The position numbers and the translations under genes are program-made. Positions 14,901 through 25,604 of a DNA stretch of 64,000 bases are shown piece after piece. The stretch is from Diphasiastrum complanatum (Eukaryota; Streptophyta; Lycopodiopsida; Lycopodiales; Lycopodiaceae), in NCBI GenBank assembly GCA_029204225.1, contig CM055097.1, positions 63,341,146 to 63,405,145 of the forward strand, in the 5' to 3' direction. Under the pieces are notes generated by a model. The model searched no databases and had not been told where the DNA came from. It was given only the letters and a program-made list of their open reading frames with translations. Each line of letters begins with the position of its first letter. Position 1 is the first letter of the stretch.

Positions 14901-17900
14901 CGTTCCACCCCACCATAGGACCTAATCCGGGTCCACCCTCCATGCCCTGGCCTGTGACCGTAGTTACAAGCAAGATCCGACCTCCATCCTAGACAGTGTC
15001 CCATACCATTGCCTAGGCTCTCAGCCATCTCCCGCCTCAAGCTAGCACTCATCCTGGCCGTGCACACCGCTCTCCATGCACCTCCTCCTAGGTAGATAGA
15101 ATAGATGGCAAATGAGTCATCCCCCCCTTGTATACCTCCAAGGTGGGAGATTCCAAGCCATGCGCACGTCCTAGATCACGACACATGGCAACCATGCAGG
15201 TTCACGAGTCACCGGTCAAGTCAACAGGCCCAGTCATCGTCCAGTCTCAAGTTTAGGTTTGGGACCCAAGGGAGTTGGGTCCCTAACAATCAATGTATGT
15301 GCTATGTAGTATGAATCATCATTAGTGACAATAGGTGGAACTCGAGAGTTGTTGACTATTTATAATCTACATTGCAACCTAAAAATTAAAAAAGCACTTG
15401 TTTTTCGCATTATAGAATGCTAGAAAGAAATAATAATAATAATAATAACTAAAGCTGTTTTGGTAGCCGATTCTGTCCCATCGTTTCAAACCCATTTTTC
15501 AAAATGGTCCAACATTGTCAGAGTCCACCCACCATGGCAAGTAAAAGCAAGTCATGCAAAACTGAAACTAGATACAAATGGCAGTAGGATGGCATGGATG
15601 GTGAGTGATGATTATATGGCAGGTGACTTAAACAGAAGAATTATAACAGAACTGGTACAACTATGAATGAACTAAAAGGGAATGTAAACATACCAATCAA
15701 ATGAATAATAGTATGAGAATGTTGATTACTTCTAAATTGAAACAAACTAAAAGCTGGAAACTCGCTAACCCAACTCCACTAGGCTCTCAATAGAATGGGA
15801 AATCTTGTTTCTCATATAGATGGTGTTCTTGTAATGAAACTATTTTAAAAACTCATTGACCTGACTCAACTTTCTTTGTCCACAACACCACTGTGTCAGT
15901 ACTTTCTTGTCTTATTGTTCCACTACTCTACTACTTTATACTTTAGTGCCTCCACTACTTGGGGCAGTCATACTTGAGAAATATGCTTACGTTTGTTCAA
16001 GACTCGAGAATGCCATAGTTTTGGGAAACCTTTCCCATCAAGAAACAAGGATCCCCCAGGAAACAGGAACAATAATTGAGAAACAGAACATGTGGCATGG
16101 GGAAACTCCACATCATTCCAAAAGCAAGCTAGTGCATTGATTCTCATGACTAGCCATGGACTCAATTTGCAGCACTCCCACTAGTCCATTACAATCATTG
16201 ATCCTATTCAGGATGGAAAATAACTTGAAAAGAAAATACTATTTGTTCTCACAATGCAACGTTCTAGTTTCTTTGAGCACAGCATCCGTGTTATGTAATC
16301 TTGACAATAGTCACCAATTGAGTATCTTTGTCTGCATCATGTGGGCATGACAATGCTAAGGATACTAGATTGTTCTGTTATACTTCCATACACTAAAAAT
16401 CAACTTCAAGAAATCTCCATTTGCAATAACATAGTAGCTAGCTACTTCCATATTCCCTTTTTCTGAAACCATCCTTTGTAGTGATCCTTACAACTTAAAA
16501 AGCCTTCTGATCAATATGATAAGTTGCTTTGGACCAGGATCATACTTCCAAAAAATCGTGATTCAGTTTTTCTGAATCAATTCGAATCGCTACATGATTT
16601 GAATAAAGTTCTCTCTAGCTTTTCTGGGTTTTACTTTTTTGAAATTTCCATAGGGTTTTTCATAGTTTCCATATTTTCCCCTTGGCTTTTCTCAGTTTCC
16701 TTTTTTTGCGAGGTTCAAATTGACCGGGTTTGAATCGGCTTGGAACAATGACCAGCTCACATTTTGCCCTACATTTCAGATGTCTTGATAGTGCACGATT
16801 CATTTGTCACTAACTGGAACTTATCCTATTGAATGGTTAAGAGATGGAATTGTGATAGAGGTTGCATTTTATTGGAACCCTTAGCATACTCAATGAGTTA
16901 GCAAGCTACCACAATACTGATTATTTCCTAGAGTAAATTGGCTTTCCTGAATAACCTACCTGGAGGTACAGTGAATCATATACAAAGGAATGAAACGGTT
17001 TTAACAAGCAACTACATGTTCACTAGTCTAATTGACTATCACTAAACAGGTTGAACTTGCTAAGTTCTCCTATCACTTGATGTAGAGGTCGTTACATGCT
17101 CAACTATCCGAAGCATAAATCGTAAGAAATGGATCAGTTAATCATCAATACAAACATTCATCATAACATGCAGAGAATTTAAAGAGAAAAGAATAAATCT
17201 CAAGAAATAAAAAATGTTTTCTTACCTGGGATTGTAGAAAATGCTAAACATTGTCTTTGTTGAAACAGCATGTGCTGCAGCAGCAAGCACCCCTAAATGC
17301 ATGGAATGACTTGAAAGCAGAGATGATGATGTCACACTACTCTGCTGACGAATTGAGCGCCTTACTCCTAGTCTCAACTCTCCATTTTCTCCCCTAAAAC
17401 AGTGACTTGTCACTTCATTGGCCAGTCTGAGATCTTCATATAACTTACAACATAATAACATTGCACTGAATCACTAAAACCTAAGATCCTTCAAACAAAT
17501 GTCAGATTAATGATGTGCTAATCATGTCTGATTCTGCATTCTGCTGCTAAGTATAAAATGTTTAGTATGACGTTTCTGAAAGCCAAAAACATCTCAGCCA
17601 ATCCATCAGATACAAATAAACTGACAGTATGTCAGTAAATAATTCACCCAATGACAAAACACCAGTCTAGCTTCTTAGGATATAGTGGAACTGAATTTTC
17701 AGCTATGATGATTTTAAGCAAAATAAAATGACGCAACATAAGGAAGGTTACTACTCGCTTCGTAAATGCTTTCCTTGAGAATTTGGTCAAAGTTAATGCC
17801 AAACCAAGAAATAAACCTTGGAATAACGTACCTCAAAAAGATTACGGCATCACCAGCTACCAGTTTCTTTTGGCTCACAAAAATGCTCCATCCAGTTGTT

Positions 17901-20842
17901 AGTAAATGCCTCTTCGGGTGGCCTATAATTCAGCACAGACTAACTTAGCTAGCATAACTTCCATATAGTTACTGACATCCAGCTGTTCACGGTTTACTGA
18001 GCCCATTAGCCCTGAAATTCCTCTTTTTGACAGATAAAACCTCACTGCAAAAACAACTTAGAAGTTCCCAGTGGAAAGTCAGCTAATTCACATGAGCACA
18101 AAAAACTGTCAAAACAAAGAAATAATCATACTATACCACGGTATATGTGACGGAACTTCCACTCTACACCATGCAAATCTTTAGCAATAAGATCTTGAGT
18201 TGGGGGGGATTGTTGGAAATCCTGCCACAGACCCGGCAACACTGAGTAAGTAAACATTTTTGACAAAGCACAACAACATTCCTAGCTGAAACCCCATTGA
18301 CCATGTAGTGAAAGAAAGATCGGAGTATAGCTAAATAAAACCAAAAATATTGCAGTCATACTCAACGAAACATGCAAACACACAAGCATTAAAGAAGCTT
18401 GGATTGCAACCATCTTTGGTGTGCATACAGAAAGAGATAAAGTCACTTGCCAGAGGGGGAAGACATTCCTCTGCAGCTCTTCTTGGAACAGAGAAACCTC
18501 CATGTGTGCTTGTATCAGATGCGGTGAGGGGTTTGATAAACATGTGTAAATTATGTTTGGGACTTAAAGGAACCTCTTCATCACTATCTCCTGAAACATC
18601 AATTTGCTGATAAACCAGAGCAGAAAGTCAGCAACCTGCATAAGGACACTATGAAAATGTTTTCCCACTCAAAACCAAAAGGTGTGAAATTTTAAGTGCC
18701 AGAAACTGCTAGTTGATCTTTCTCATAACAAGTGTTTCACTTGAGCCAGAGATCATAGAAATCTTATATGAATCAGAACAACCTCAGTTTCAGGTACCAA
18801 TGTCATTTGTGCATAGACCTCATCAGTCTCACGTTCAGCCTGCCAGTGAATCAAACAACGAGTATCAAGAGTGAATTAGTGCCAATTCTCGTTAAGCATT
18901 CAGCAAGTGCAGAATCGTGCTTTTACTTACACTCAGTGTCATATTCAGAACCCGACAGAGGATTTGAGCAGGGAGATTGTAATGAGGCATTTGCATGTCT
19001 ACTCCTTGATTTGTACATGCTGCAACCTGCATTCAAAAACAATGGCAGTGCAAACCATAAACACAACAAGTAACATTGCTCGCAGATTCCACCGAATATG
19101 TCATTTCACCAACTCTACGCCATCGCCAATCAGTCCATCAACAAAATTTTCTGTTTACTATTGATAAGATCATGATATTCTATTCTGATAGTGAATAGCA
19201 TTTGTTTACTAGGTGTGTCCATCTACATGGAATCAAGGTTGCATCCCGATTCGAACCGGCCGGTTCGAACCGATTCTTTGAGGTTCGAACCGCCAGGTCA
19301 GGTTCGAATCGGAAAACGGTTCGAACCTTTTTTTTTTCAATTCTTCAAAAAAAAAGTCAAACATTCACTGATAGTACATATACTTAAATTTTGATAGCTA
19401 AACAATTTCAATCTTCCTCTAAATTTACAGATATCAGAATTCAGAATTATCAGATCTCTTGTGACGGTGTGACCTGTCGTATCAAGATTCAATTTTCAAA
19501 ACAGAATTTACAGAAATTAGAATGACACTATGACCCAAGTTTAAACAAACTACATAGTACATACTACAGTTAAAACTTAAACAGACTACATAGTACATAC
19601 TACAGTTAAAACTTAACTTCAGGAATCAGAAACTTGAAACTTGAAACTAGATTCTAGAATCCATAATATATCATGATTCATGAATCATAACAAAATAGTA
19701 AATATAAATGCCAAGTGCCTCATGAGTCTGGTCACCAATGTAATGCGCGATGTGTCTGATGATAAATCATGATGTGTACATACTACACTGTGAATACTGA
19801 TAATCTCATCAATTCCACATTGTATAATTGCATCATGATTAATTGAAACAACATCCCAAAGCAAAGCTATCAACACAAACGAAAACAACAGGATTCATCA
19901 CTCCGCAAACCAAATATAAGATAGAAGACCCCACAAAAATCAACTAGGCGTCACCAGCACACTGGGTGGATGAATAATATCTTAACACATATATAGCTAT
20001 AGGTCTTATCTACATGTGAAACTTTGCATGTAACTAGATAAACATGTACACAAGAAAAGTATACAAATGCTCACAACTGAGTTTAAGGAGAAAACCAAAT
20101 TTCCACAGACAACTAAGAATACCTGTTCAATATGTCCTTGTGGAAAATACACTACGCGGCTTCCCACCCTTGGGAGTGTAAGTAGAGAACCAGCACATGC
20201 ATACCATAGTTGAGAGTAGAGAGGATCTGCTTCTTCTGTGAGACAAGAAATATATATAATACACGTGTGTGTGTGTGTGCATACACACACGTTAAAGCCC
20301 AATAATAAATTGACGCAGATAGAGTTCTGGCCCCATGAAACTTATGAAAATGTTCGTCAAGTTAACATGCAACATTTTGTAAAATTCACTGTCACCCTCA
20401 CCTAAACAGTAATATTATACACTACAAGCTAAAGTTCTATCTGTGGAATGCTGATAGATGAAGTAGATAAGGAGACATCAACATAGAGGAGGGAATTAAG
20501 AACGAGATGCTCATGCTCTGAAGAGATCAGCACCAAATTTTTGAACATTAGATCAATAAAGCGCCCTAATTCACCAGCAAAAACACAATTATGGGAGAAC
20601 TGGCATAAAAGCTTGTGATGTGGTTGACAAAAAAGCAAGACAACGTTGCCATGAATCAACAAACCTGTTGTGGCATGTCTTAATGAGAAACTCTGGCCTG
20701 CCATAGCTCTCTGTGGTAAAGGTCGGCTCACAAAACATGAAAAAGCCCCAGAAACATCCATTGGGGCAGATTGACGCTTCGCATTTGCATTGACTGCATC
20801 AAGGTGCTGGTGAGATGGAATGGAGCTAATATTCTCTGACAT
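2969..20842 (-). CDS. ARF: Auxin response factor, ARF2/3/4-type (clade B), 14 exons, 915 aa
   Basis: Nuclear transcription factor that binds auxin response elements through its B3 domain and multimerises, or pairs with Aux/IAA proteins, through PB1. Coding exons (minus strand): 20842-20665, 20235-20123, 19026-18931, 18839-18783, 18606-18451, 18221-18137, 17922-17832, 17393-17226, 5603-5484, 5297-5222, 5061-4902, 4678-3606, 3480-3293, 3155-2969. They sum to 2748 nt and join in phase. B3 covers roughly residues 165-268 ([44 protein letters not shown]). The ARF domain follows ([53 protein letters not shown]). The 357-codon exon 12 is the variable middle region. PB1 (about 790-875) keeps the VYK lysine and the acidic GDDPW region. 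[18 protein letters not shown] and the VLQG site point to clade B, ARF3/4-like; subgroup is inference. The start is the first in-frame ATG. Confidence 0.95.
4347..4361 (-). other. LxLxL (EAR-like) motif in the ARF middle region
   Basis: The middle region of the ARF encodes [13 protein letters not shown] fits the LxLxL form of the EAR motif, which recruits TOPLESS co-repressors. Repression by clade B ARFs makes a role plausible. The motif lies in a Gln/Leu-rich stretch and could be fortuitous. Confidence 0.4.
4611..4631 (-). promoter_or_regulatory. Degenerate TAS3 tasiR-ARF target site in exon 12
   Basis: ARF2/3/4 genes carry a conserved tasiR-ARF target that encodes K-V-L-Q-G-Q-E. At the equivalent place this gene encodes QQVLQGN. 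From memory of the consensus, about 15 of 21 positions match. The core GGTCTTACAAGGT is intact but for one G-to-A. The target 3' part, which pairs with the small-RNA 5' end, has four mismatches at small-RNA positions 1, 3, 4 and 6. Cleavage therefore looks unlikely. The homology of the site is strong; its present function is doubtful. Confidence 0.65.
6865..7230 (+). repeat. Degenerate short tandem repeats, CCATCCACCTCTACTGCCACACC-like
   Basis: The phrase GACCATCCACCTCTAC followed by CCACAC recurs several times between about 7020 and 7170. In one frame it encodes Pro/His/Leu-rich sequence. The open frame over it (6865-7386) resembles no known protein and is best read as a consequence of the repeat inside an intron. 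Confidence 0.5.
7411..9758 (-). mobile_element. Decayed non-LTR (LINE) retrotransposon inside ARF intron 8
   Basis: Colinear fragments of a LINE ORF2 read leftward in changing frames. 9758-9465 carries endonuclease-like [18 protein letters not shown]. 9097-8756 carries the PWYDD linker region. 8692-8354 is reverse transcriptase ([44 protein letters not shown]). 8177-7968 continues RT ([20 protein letters not shown]). 7758-7411 is the post-RT region ([24 protein letters not shown]). Stops and frameshifts separate all pieces. No poly(A) tail or target duplication was identified. It shares the transcribed strand of the ARF gene, so it is carried in the pre-mRNA. Confidence 0.85.
9759..10394. other. 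Intronic stretch without recognised feature
   Basis: Sequence between the LINE relic and the hAT scrap within ARF intron 8. No domain, repeat or splice-linked exon was recognised on either strand. Confidence 0.5.
10395..10480 (+). pseudogene. hAT (DUF659) transposase scrap
   Basis: In the plus frame, [20 protein letters not shown] matches the SDGWTD-type block of DUF659 hAT transposases, where the motif is followed by IIN(I/V). Only about 25 residues are recognisable before the frame degrades. It is a second hAT insertion, separate from the one at the left edge and in the opposite orientation to the ARF gene. Confidence 0.6.
11001..14090 (-). pseudogene. Copia pol remnant (gag-pre-integrase, integrase, RT, RNase H)
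   Basis: Domains follow copia order leftward. 14090-13749 is GAG-pre-integrase ([15 protein letters not shown]). 13652-12849 is the integrase core: HSDVCGP and TDRGGE keep two catalytic acids, but the third is altered (NGVAKRKNR, where family members have E before RKNR). 12443-12216 holds the RT N-terminus in shifted frames. 12209-11493 is RT with the YVDD box ([11 protein letters not shown]). 11704-11381 and 11276-11001 are RNase H with [20 protein letters not shown]. Several frameshifts and the E-to-K change show it is dead. Confidence 0.9.
14837..15288 (-). repeat. Copia LTR (452 bp) with TGTTAG...CTAACA ends
   Basis: Six-base inverted termini and an adjacent tRNA-iMet primer-binding site at 14823-14834 define this as the 5' LTR of a minus-strand copia element. 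ATCAA follows at 15289-15293 and would be the outer target duplication. No matching LTR was found at the other end of the element. Confidence 0.7.
18222..18450 (-). other. ARF intron 5 with a GC donor (GC-AG intron)
   Basis: The exon ends ...CCCCCTCTG and is followed directly by GCAAGTGAC; the next exon begins with GATTTCCAA. Only this junction gives the conserved PPL-DFQQ reading. The nearest GT, four bases further on, would shift the frame. GCAAGT is the usual minor-class GC donor consensus. Confidence 0.8.
19250..19325. repeat. Cluster of five TTCGAA-centred palindromes
   Basis: Within 76 bp of ARF intron 2, TTCGAA occurs at 19250, 19264, 19284, 19303 and 19320, mostly as GGTTCGAACC-type palindromes. 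A T-rich run follows. The motif resembles a pol III B box (GGTTCGANTCC), but no A box or tRNA fold was found. Confidence 0.75.
19545..19616. repeat. 36-bp tandem duplication in ARF intron 2
   Basis: ACTACATAGTACATACTACA followed by GTTAAAACTTAA is repeated with a 36-bp period, two copies. The copies differ only near their junction. Confidence 0.85.
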
Positions 20843-20915
20843 TCTTGTATTCTCACAAAACAGTGTTCTTTCCACTTTCACCCAGAGTTTTAATCTTTGC
20901 CTCCACCACTATGAC

Positions 20916-20933
20916 CTAAAAATTTCTTCCCAT
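20916..20933 (-). promoter_or_regulatory. Candidate 5-codon upstream ORF in the ARF leader
   Basis: ATG GGA AGA AAT TTT TAG lies 74 bases upstream of the ARF start codon, in a different frame. If the leader is contiguous here it would be an upstream ORF that lowers translation. The transcription start and any 5' UTR intron are unknown, so its presence in mRNA is inferred. Confidence 0.4.
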
Positions 20934-23215
20934 GTACAGTTAACCTGCAGCTCCTCACCAGCTTGTTGAATTTTGCTTGCTCAGCAATCGGTCAAAAAAC
21001 CCAAATGCTGCTAACCTGATTTTAACTTTACTCTCAATCCTTCTAAGGCTTTGTCACCATCAACATGCACCTAACATTTTGTCACATGAATTTTCATTGT
21101 CAACATCTGGCAGTTCTTCCTTCATAGGCTTTATGGCTCAAACTTCTAAACAGACCAGGCAAAGAAACTAAAAAGGTGCTTACTTGAACTTTTACTAGGT
21201 AAATTAGTTTTAATTGTCCAAAATTTGCAATTGCCTGCTTGAAAAGAATCCAAATCCCTAATTGAATCGTCAGTAAAGTACATTGTAGCTTATTACAAAC
21301 CATTTTAGATCTGTATTTGTAAAAAGATGGAATAAGGTGCAGCTATCAGATGTATAGTTTCCTGAAAACCTTTATTTTCCTCTTTACAAACATTACGATA
21401 GAGGATTATCTCACAGAATGCGGGCTCCATCAGTTACTACAGAGACTACAGACCTATCATTACTCAAAACATGTGCAGACTGTGTTTTCTGGGTTCATAC
21501 AGTGGCCCTGGCAGTGCACCAACGAGTTAAGGTTCAGTGCATACAAAATGTTTCATTGAGAGAAGCTTATTATACTTGTCTACAATTATTGGGGGTAGCT
21601 GATTTGCAGGGTAATTTTGAAAACCTGTATCTCCTAAATAACATTCTTGCCTAAATCCTAGAAAGTTGAAATTGCCCCTTGGTGAAGGTGAAAGAAAAAT
21701 GTAACGTCACTCATCCAAATGAGAGGCAATAATGCTGTTAAACCGTATTCTGATGTTAGTTCAAGGACCGGCAGAGAGAATACTGCCAATTTAATTGAGA
21801 AGCAGCCCTAACTGAAAATATTGACAGTATTCTTTGCAGATCAGATGGAATGAATTACATGATTAATAATAAAATCCAAAGCTAACTTGAACATAAATAA
21901 GAAAACTGCCTGGATGTTTCTAGCGGACACAGATTCTATACTCTACAACCTGCTTGGTTGCACATCGTAAATACGGGTCAAGATACGTCAGGCGAAAAAT
22001 ATCTAAGTGTATGGCTCTTATTAAGAAAGACTCTCGCATGCTCCATCTTGCAAGGTCTTTATTTTTACGTCAGAAGGTGGGACAGGTATAAGGTTCAAAA
22101 TATAAAGCCATTCACTATCAAGACGTATCTTCACTTCTTAGAAGAATTTTCCAGAATACATTTCTTCAATGAATTCTAACTTTAACATTCCCCGTTTATA
22201 ATGAAACACGACTCCGTAGATGCAATCCAAACCATTAAACTTGTTAACACGGGAAAATGAAAAACGTTTAATCAATCCAAGTCACCACATGAATTTTACC
22301 AACGGCGCCTTCACTGAACTTCAGCGGCAGGGCAGGGCCAACATAATTCACCTTTCTGGTTCGGGAACACCGAGTTGTAATATCTGTGTCGAGTTCTATC
22401 TCAAAACCCGTCCATATTAGACACTTGTGCGAACTTTTTTTCACTCAGCAACTTCACAATAGTCCAGCTGATATTTAACCAATTCTCATCAAAAGCTCAA
22501 AAAGTTAAAACATTATACATGACTTTCCTTTCTAGTTTAACGTTCATGTTTCCATCATGTTCGAAGCCAGAGGCCATTGCTACTTCTAAACAGCAGCCTC
22601 TTACTAATTACTATTTCTCTCTTAAGTCCGTACCCTTTCTCCTGAAAGAGATCTGAGAGCTTGCTGTCCGTATACACTTCCTCACTGGTGCTCAACTCTT
22701 TCGATATTTCCCTTCAATCCATCACAATTTTTCCATGTCAGTCTCATTTTCGCTTTTCCATACACAAATGAAGAGCCAAACCTGTTTCCTTGTCTACTTT
22801 TCCCTGAAGATGAATGCTAGAATTCCTCCATGCCTTCGCTATAAAAGGCTGCTCTTCTTCTGTAACTTCGTTCTGCTATTGCTCTTAGCCGCATACGGAA
22901 TTCCCCGCCATCCTTCTCGCTTTGTCCTTCCTCCATTTATCGTGTCCGCATTATGTCTGCAAGCGAGCGCTCGTTGTTGAGAGACAGAAATGAAGAAAAG
23001 CTAATAAGACGAGAAGGACACAAGGACTTGGACCCACACAGCCAGCCCTACGTGGCCCTGGGCCAGCCACCATGAGCCCCATTGCTAAACCCAAAAACAT
23101 GATAATTACCCTCATTGATATATCATGAGAACCTTTGCGGTACCACACCCTCATTGATATATTATTAGAAGCTTTGTGGTATGCACACACGCAGGCAAGC
23201 ATTCATAAGCTTTGC
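20934..23215 (-). promoter_or_regulatory. ARF upstream (5' leader/promoter) region
   Basis: No coding domain is visible in these 2.3 kb upstream of the ARF gene. A TATAAAC-like box (minus strand, about 22194-22200) and one TGTCTC auxin-response hexamer (minus strand, about 22980) are candidate promoter elements. Neither position can be confirmed from sequence alone. Confidence 0.35.
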
Positions 23216-23220
23216 CGTAT

Positions 23221-23221
<1 letters not shown>

Positions 23222-23261
<40 letters not shown>
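23222..23261. repeat. (CA)n microsatellite
   Basis: About 20 uninterrupted CA units. Confidence 0.95.
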
Positions 23262-23262
<1 letters not shown>

Positions 23263-24700
23263 GCATTCAGATAGTTACAAAATTAAAAGCTAAAAATTAC
23301 ATTTTTTAATTAAGTAGCTTAAAAAAATTTTGGTTAATGCTAAAACTTAATTAAGAGTGACACTTCAAATTTCAGCTAATCATCACGACAACTTATTGCT
23401 ATCATGACAAAGTTTAAAATGAAATAGATTTCTCACGCCCATAGGTCTCATGTTTTTTTTACCTTTGCAATGAAGTGAGAATGTGATCATTTGTTTAAGG
23501 TGACATGACTCTGTTTTATGAATTTGAGCAATGGCTTATTTTTGTTATCCCTTTTTCTTGCCTACCAGCAAGTAAAAGGAAGGCTTTGTCGTTGGAAAGT
23601 ACCTCAAGATAGTCATGCATATATCCAACTAGGTGGAACGTGATGTGCAAGTAGGATCTTTGGCATTCGATAGGAGAATAAACAATGTCACTAATTGCTT
23701 CTACCAAAGCTGCTCTACGTCTTATCAATGGATCTAAAAATGTAATTAATCTTAGAAAAGTTGTAAAGAGATTCTAAATCCTACTCTTGGCTATTTGTAA
23801 GCATCATACATTTGAATGCTCTTGGTCTCTTTGGGTTCCAAGGCGAACATATTGGAAAATATACCTATTTTGGCATAAAGCCCTTCGAATCACTTAACAC
23901 CTACAAGCTTGCATCCACACATGTGAAGGACAGTAGGCTGCTTTTGTTGAACAGACAGGGACAATACCATACTGTATCTAAGTGCTTATGATTAGATCTT
24001 CATGCATTTCCAAATTCTAGCATGTGTAAAGTAATGATTTCTATCTTATAGCTAATTCTAGATCTGCATCCAAACTTAGCCAAAGATCTAAGGTCCATCA
24101 AGTATGTTTTGGATTTGATTTTTTTACATGTATCAAAGCAGTTTATATGCCAAATTTGGAGTATTTGCCAAATCTAGTGGTGGATTTGAGGGCGCCATAA
24201 ACTCTATGTGGATTTGGAGGTGTTTCCAGCTCAAATCTTATATTTTCAAGTATAGAAATTGGATCTTTGTGATCCTAGCATCATTTTAGGTCAAATCACT
24301 TGAATTAGGTCAATTTTTTAATTTACTTACTGGAATTTGGAGACAAAAATTGCTCATGGTAGTGGATGTTACATTCTACTAGATGATATATCAGGATTTT
24401 AGCTTTTGAATATAACTTTTGCTTGATTCAATATTTTGCATTTCTGGAGAAACCCTAAATTTGATAAAATATCTCGTTTTTAAGTTTCTGGACTTTTTCA
24501 ACAGTGTGATTCAATCTTAGGAGTTAGCAAAAGTTCATTATATTGTGGTCTGTGTGATCAAGAAATCATCATTCTATGTGCTAGGATTTGCTAGAAGACA
24601 GAAAAGGAGAGGCTAATCTTTGTGATTTCTTCTTGAGTTTCATTTGTTGATTTTCAAGAGAGTGCTAAGTGCATTGGAACAAGTTCAAGGAGAAGATCGA
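23262..24700. other. AT-rich DNA leading into an LTR element
   Basis: No gene is recognisable. The right part probably includes the 5' LTR or leader of the plus-strand element at 24.7 kb. It carries one CACATGTG palindrome at 23917-23924, a motif frequent in the LTRs at 31-33 kb. No primer-binding site was identified. Confidence 0.4.
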
Positions 24701-24769
24701 ATCATTGCAACATGGCAACCTCAAGTGTCTTCATGTTGGAAGGCAATGATAGGCTTACCTGAAGCCACT

Positions 24770-25604
24770 AAATTGATAGTGGAGCTAGTTCACACATGAC
24801 TAGTCACAAGGAGTTCTTTACTTCTTTGGTCACTTATGATGGAGCCAAGAAAGCAATTCACATGGCCAATGGTGGTGAGTGTGTGATTGAAGGTATTGGT
24901 TCAACTCCTATTTGTCTCTCTACTAATAGGAAAGCAAGACTTGATGGTGTTCTTTACATTCATTCACTTTCAAAGAATTTGTTAAATGTTGGTCAAATGA
25001 TAGAGAAAAGATACATGGTAAAGTTTGGTGGTGATGCTTGTTTCATTACAGAGAAGAAATCTTGGTTGTTAGGGGCAATAGACAAGGTAGACTTTTCAAG
25101 CTTGATGCTTTTGTTATGGCTAACAAAAAGGATGGAATGGAAAAGGAGATTGGTCTCAACTTTCCAAAGTTACCTTTTAGCATCAATAATATTGGTGGAT
25201 CTTATGCAAAGTCTAAAAAGCTTCCTTATGCTAGATCTAGGTCAAGATCTAATATGCTTATTGGAGATGTTCATCTTTGTGCTAACTTGGCTAGTCTTGA
25301 GGATAATGATGGTGTTTCAATGGTTCTTCATGGCGAGTGCAAGCATGCAAAAGGTAAGGAAAGAGCTAACTTCATCAATGGAGGTGAAGGTTCTTCCTTG
25401 GAAAAGATTGTTGCTAATGATTTCTTTGATCATATGGGAAAAGATGTTGCTAGGTGCATGCATGAAGGAGGTGGTTCTTCTACATCCTTTTGTGATGAGT
25501 CCAAGAAAGTCAATTTTCCAGCAAGTGGAGTCACATGTCTTCATAAAGAGAGTAGATCAAATGGTTCTATTAAGAGACTTGGTGAGGAAAATAGTCACAA
25601 GTAA
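24770..25604 (+). pseudogene. Copia-type protease region plus unknown tail
   Basis: The DSGAS aspartic protease motif opens the region (about 24773-24787). The usual copia context follows: IHMANGGECVIEGIG, and then LDGVLYIHSLSKNLLNVGQ. A frameshift near 25060 moves the reading to the frame of 25038-25604, where RQGRLFKLDAFVMA resembles the copia stretch before GAG-pre-integrase. The rest, to the stop at 25604, is Ser/Lys-rich and unrecognised, with none of the HxRLGH integrase leader. It is broken by the frameshift. Confidence 0.7.

Larger units (their letters stand above)
10962..15288 (-). mobile_element. Rearranged Ty1/copia LTR retrotransposon in ARF intron 8
   Basis: A minus-strand copia element. 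At the right, an LTR-like block 14837-15288 has TGTTAG and CTAACA ends. It is followed, after TA, by an initiator-Met primer site (14823-14834, TGGTATCAGAGC on the minus strand). At the left, a polypurine tract (10962-10971) abuts TGTTAGAAATAAATG, the expected LTR start. The two LTR starts do not match each other (TGTTAGGGACCC versus TGTTAGAAATAA). Gag is missing between the primer site and the integrase leader. The element is therefore chimeric or heavily deleted rather than one clean insertion. Confidence 0.75.
5604..17225 (-). other. ARF intron 8, 11.6 kb, filled with transposable elements
   Basis: The donor GTAAGA sits at 17225-17220, after an exon ending in YNP plus AG. The acceptor TTTTGCAG ends at 5604, and the next exon opens with the conserved ASPAEFVIP. 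The phases match, so the reading frame crosses the intron cleanly. It contains a LINE relic (7411-9758), a hAT scrap (10395-10480) and a rearranged copia element (10962-15288). The LINE and copia pol lie on the same strand as the host gene. The remaining 5604-7400 and 15290-17225 hold no recognisable gene. Confidence 0.9.

Noticed and set aside
19250-19325. tRNA gene suggested by GGTTCGAATC
   Set aside because: No A box, acceptor stem or anticodon arm could be found around the motif.
20429-20881. ARF start at the upstream GTG (20881) and read-through past 20665
   Set aside because: The first in-frame ATG is at 20842. The sequence after 20665 is intronic, with a GT donor and a phase match to the next exon.
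22046-22062. Plus-strand match to the tasiR-ARF target core (CTTGCAAGGTC)
   Set aside because: Only 11-12 bases match, it is antisense and upstream of the ARF gene, and the core is nearly palindromic. A similar chance match occurs at 52246.
22837-22855. CTATAAAAGG on the plus strand as a promoter
   Set aside because: It faces away from the ARF gene and no plus-strand coding sequence follows; without transcript data it is a chance TATA match.
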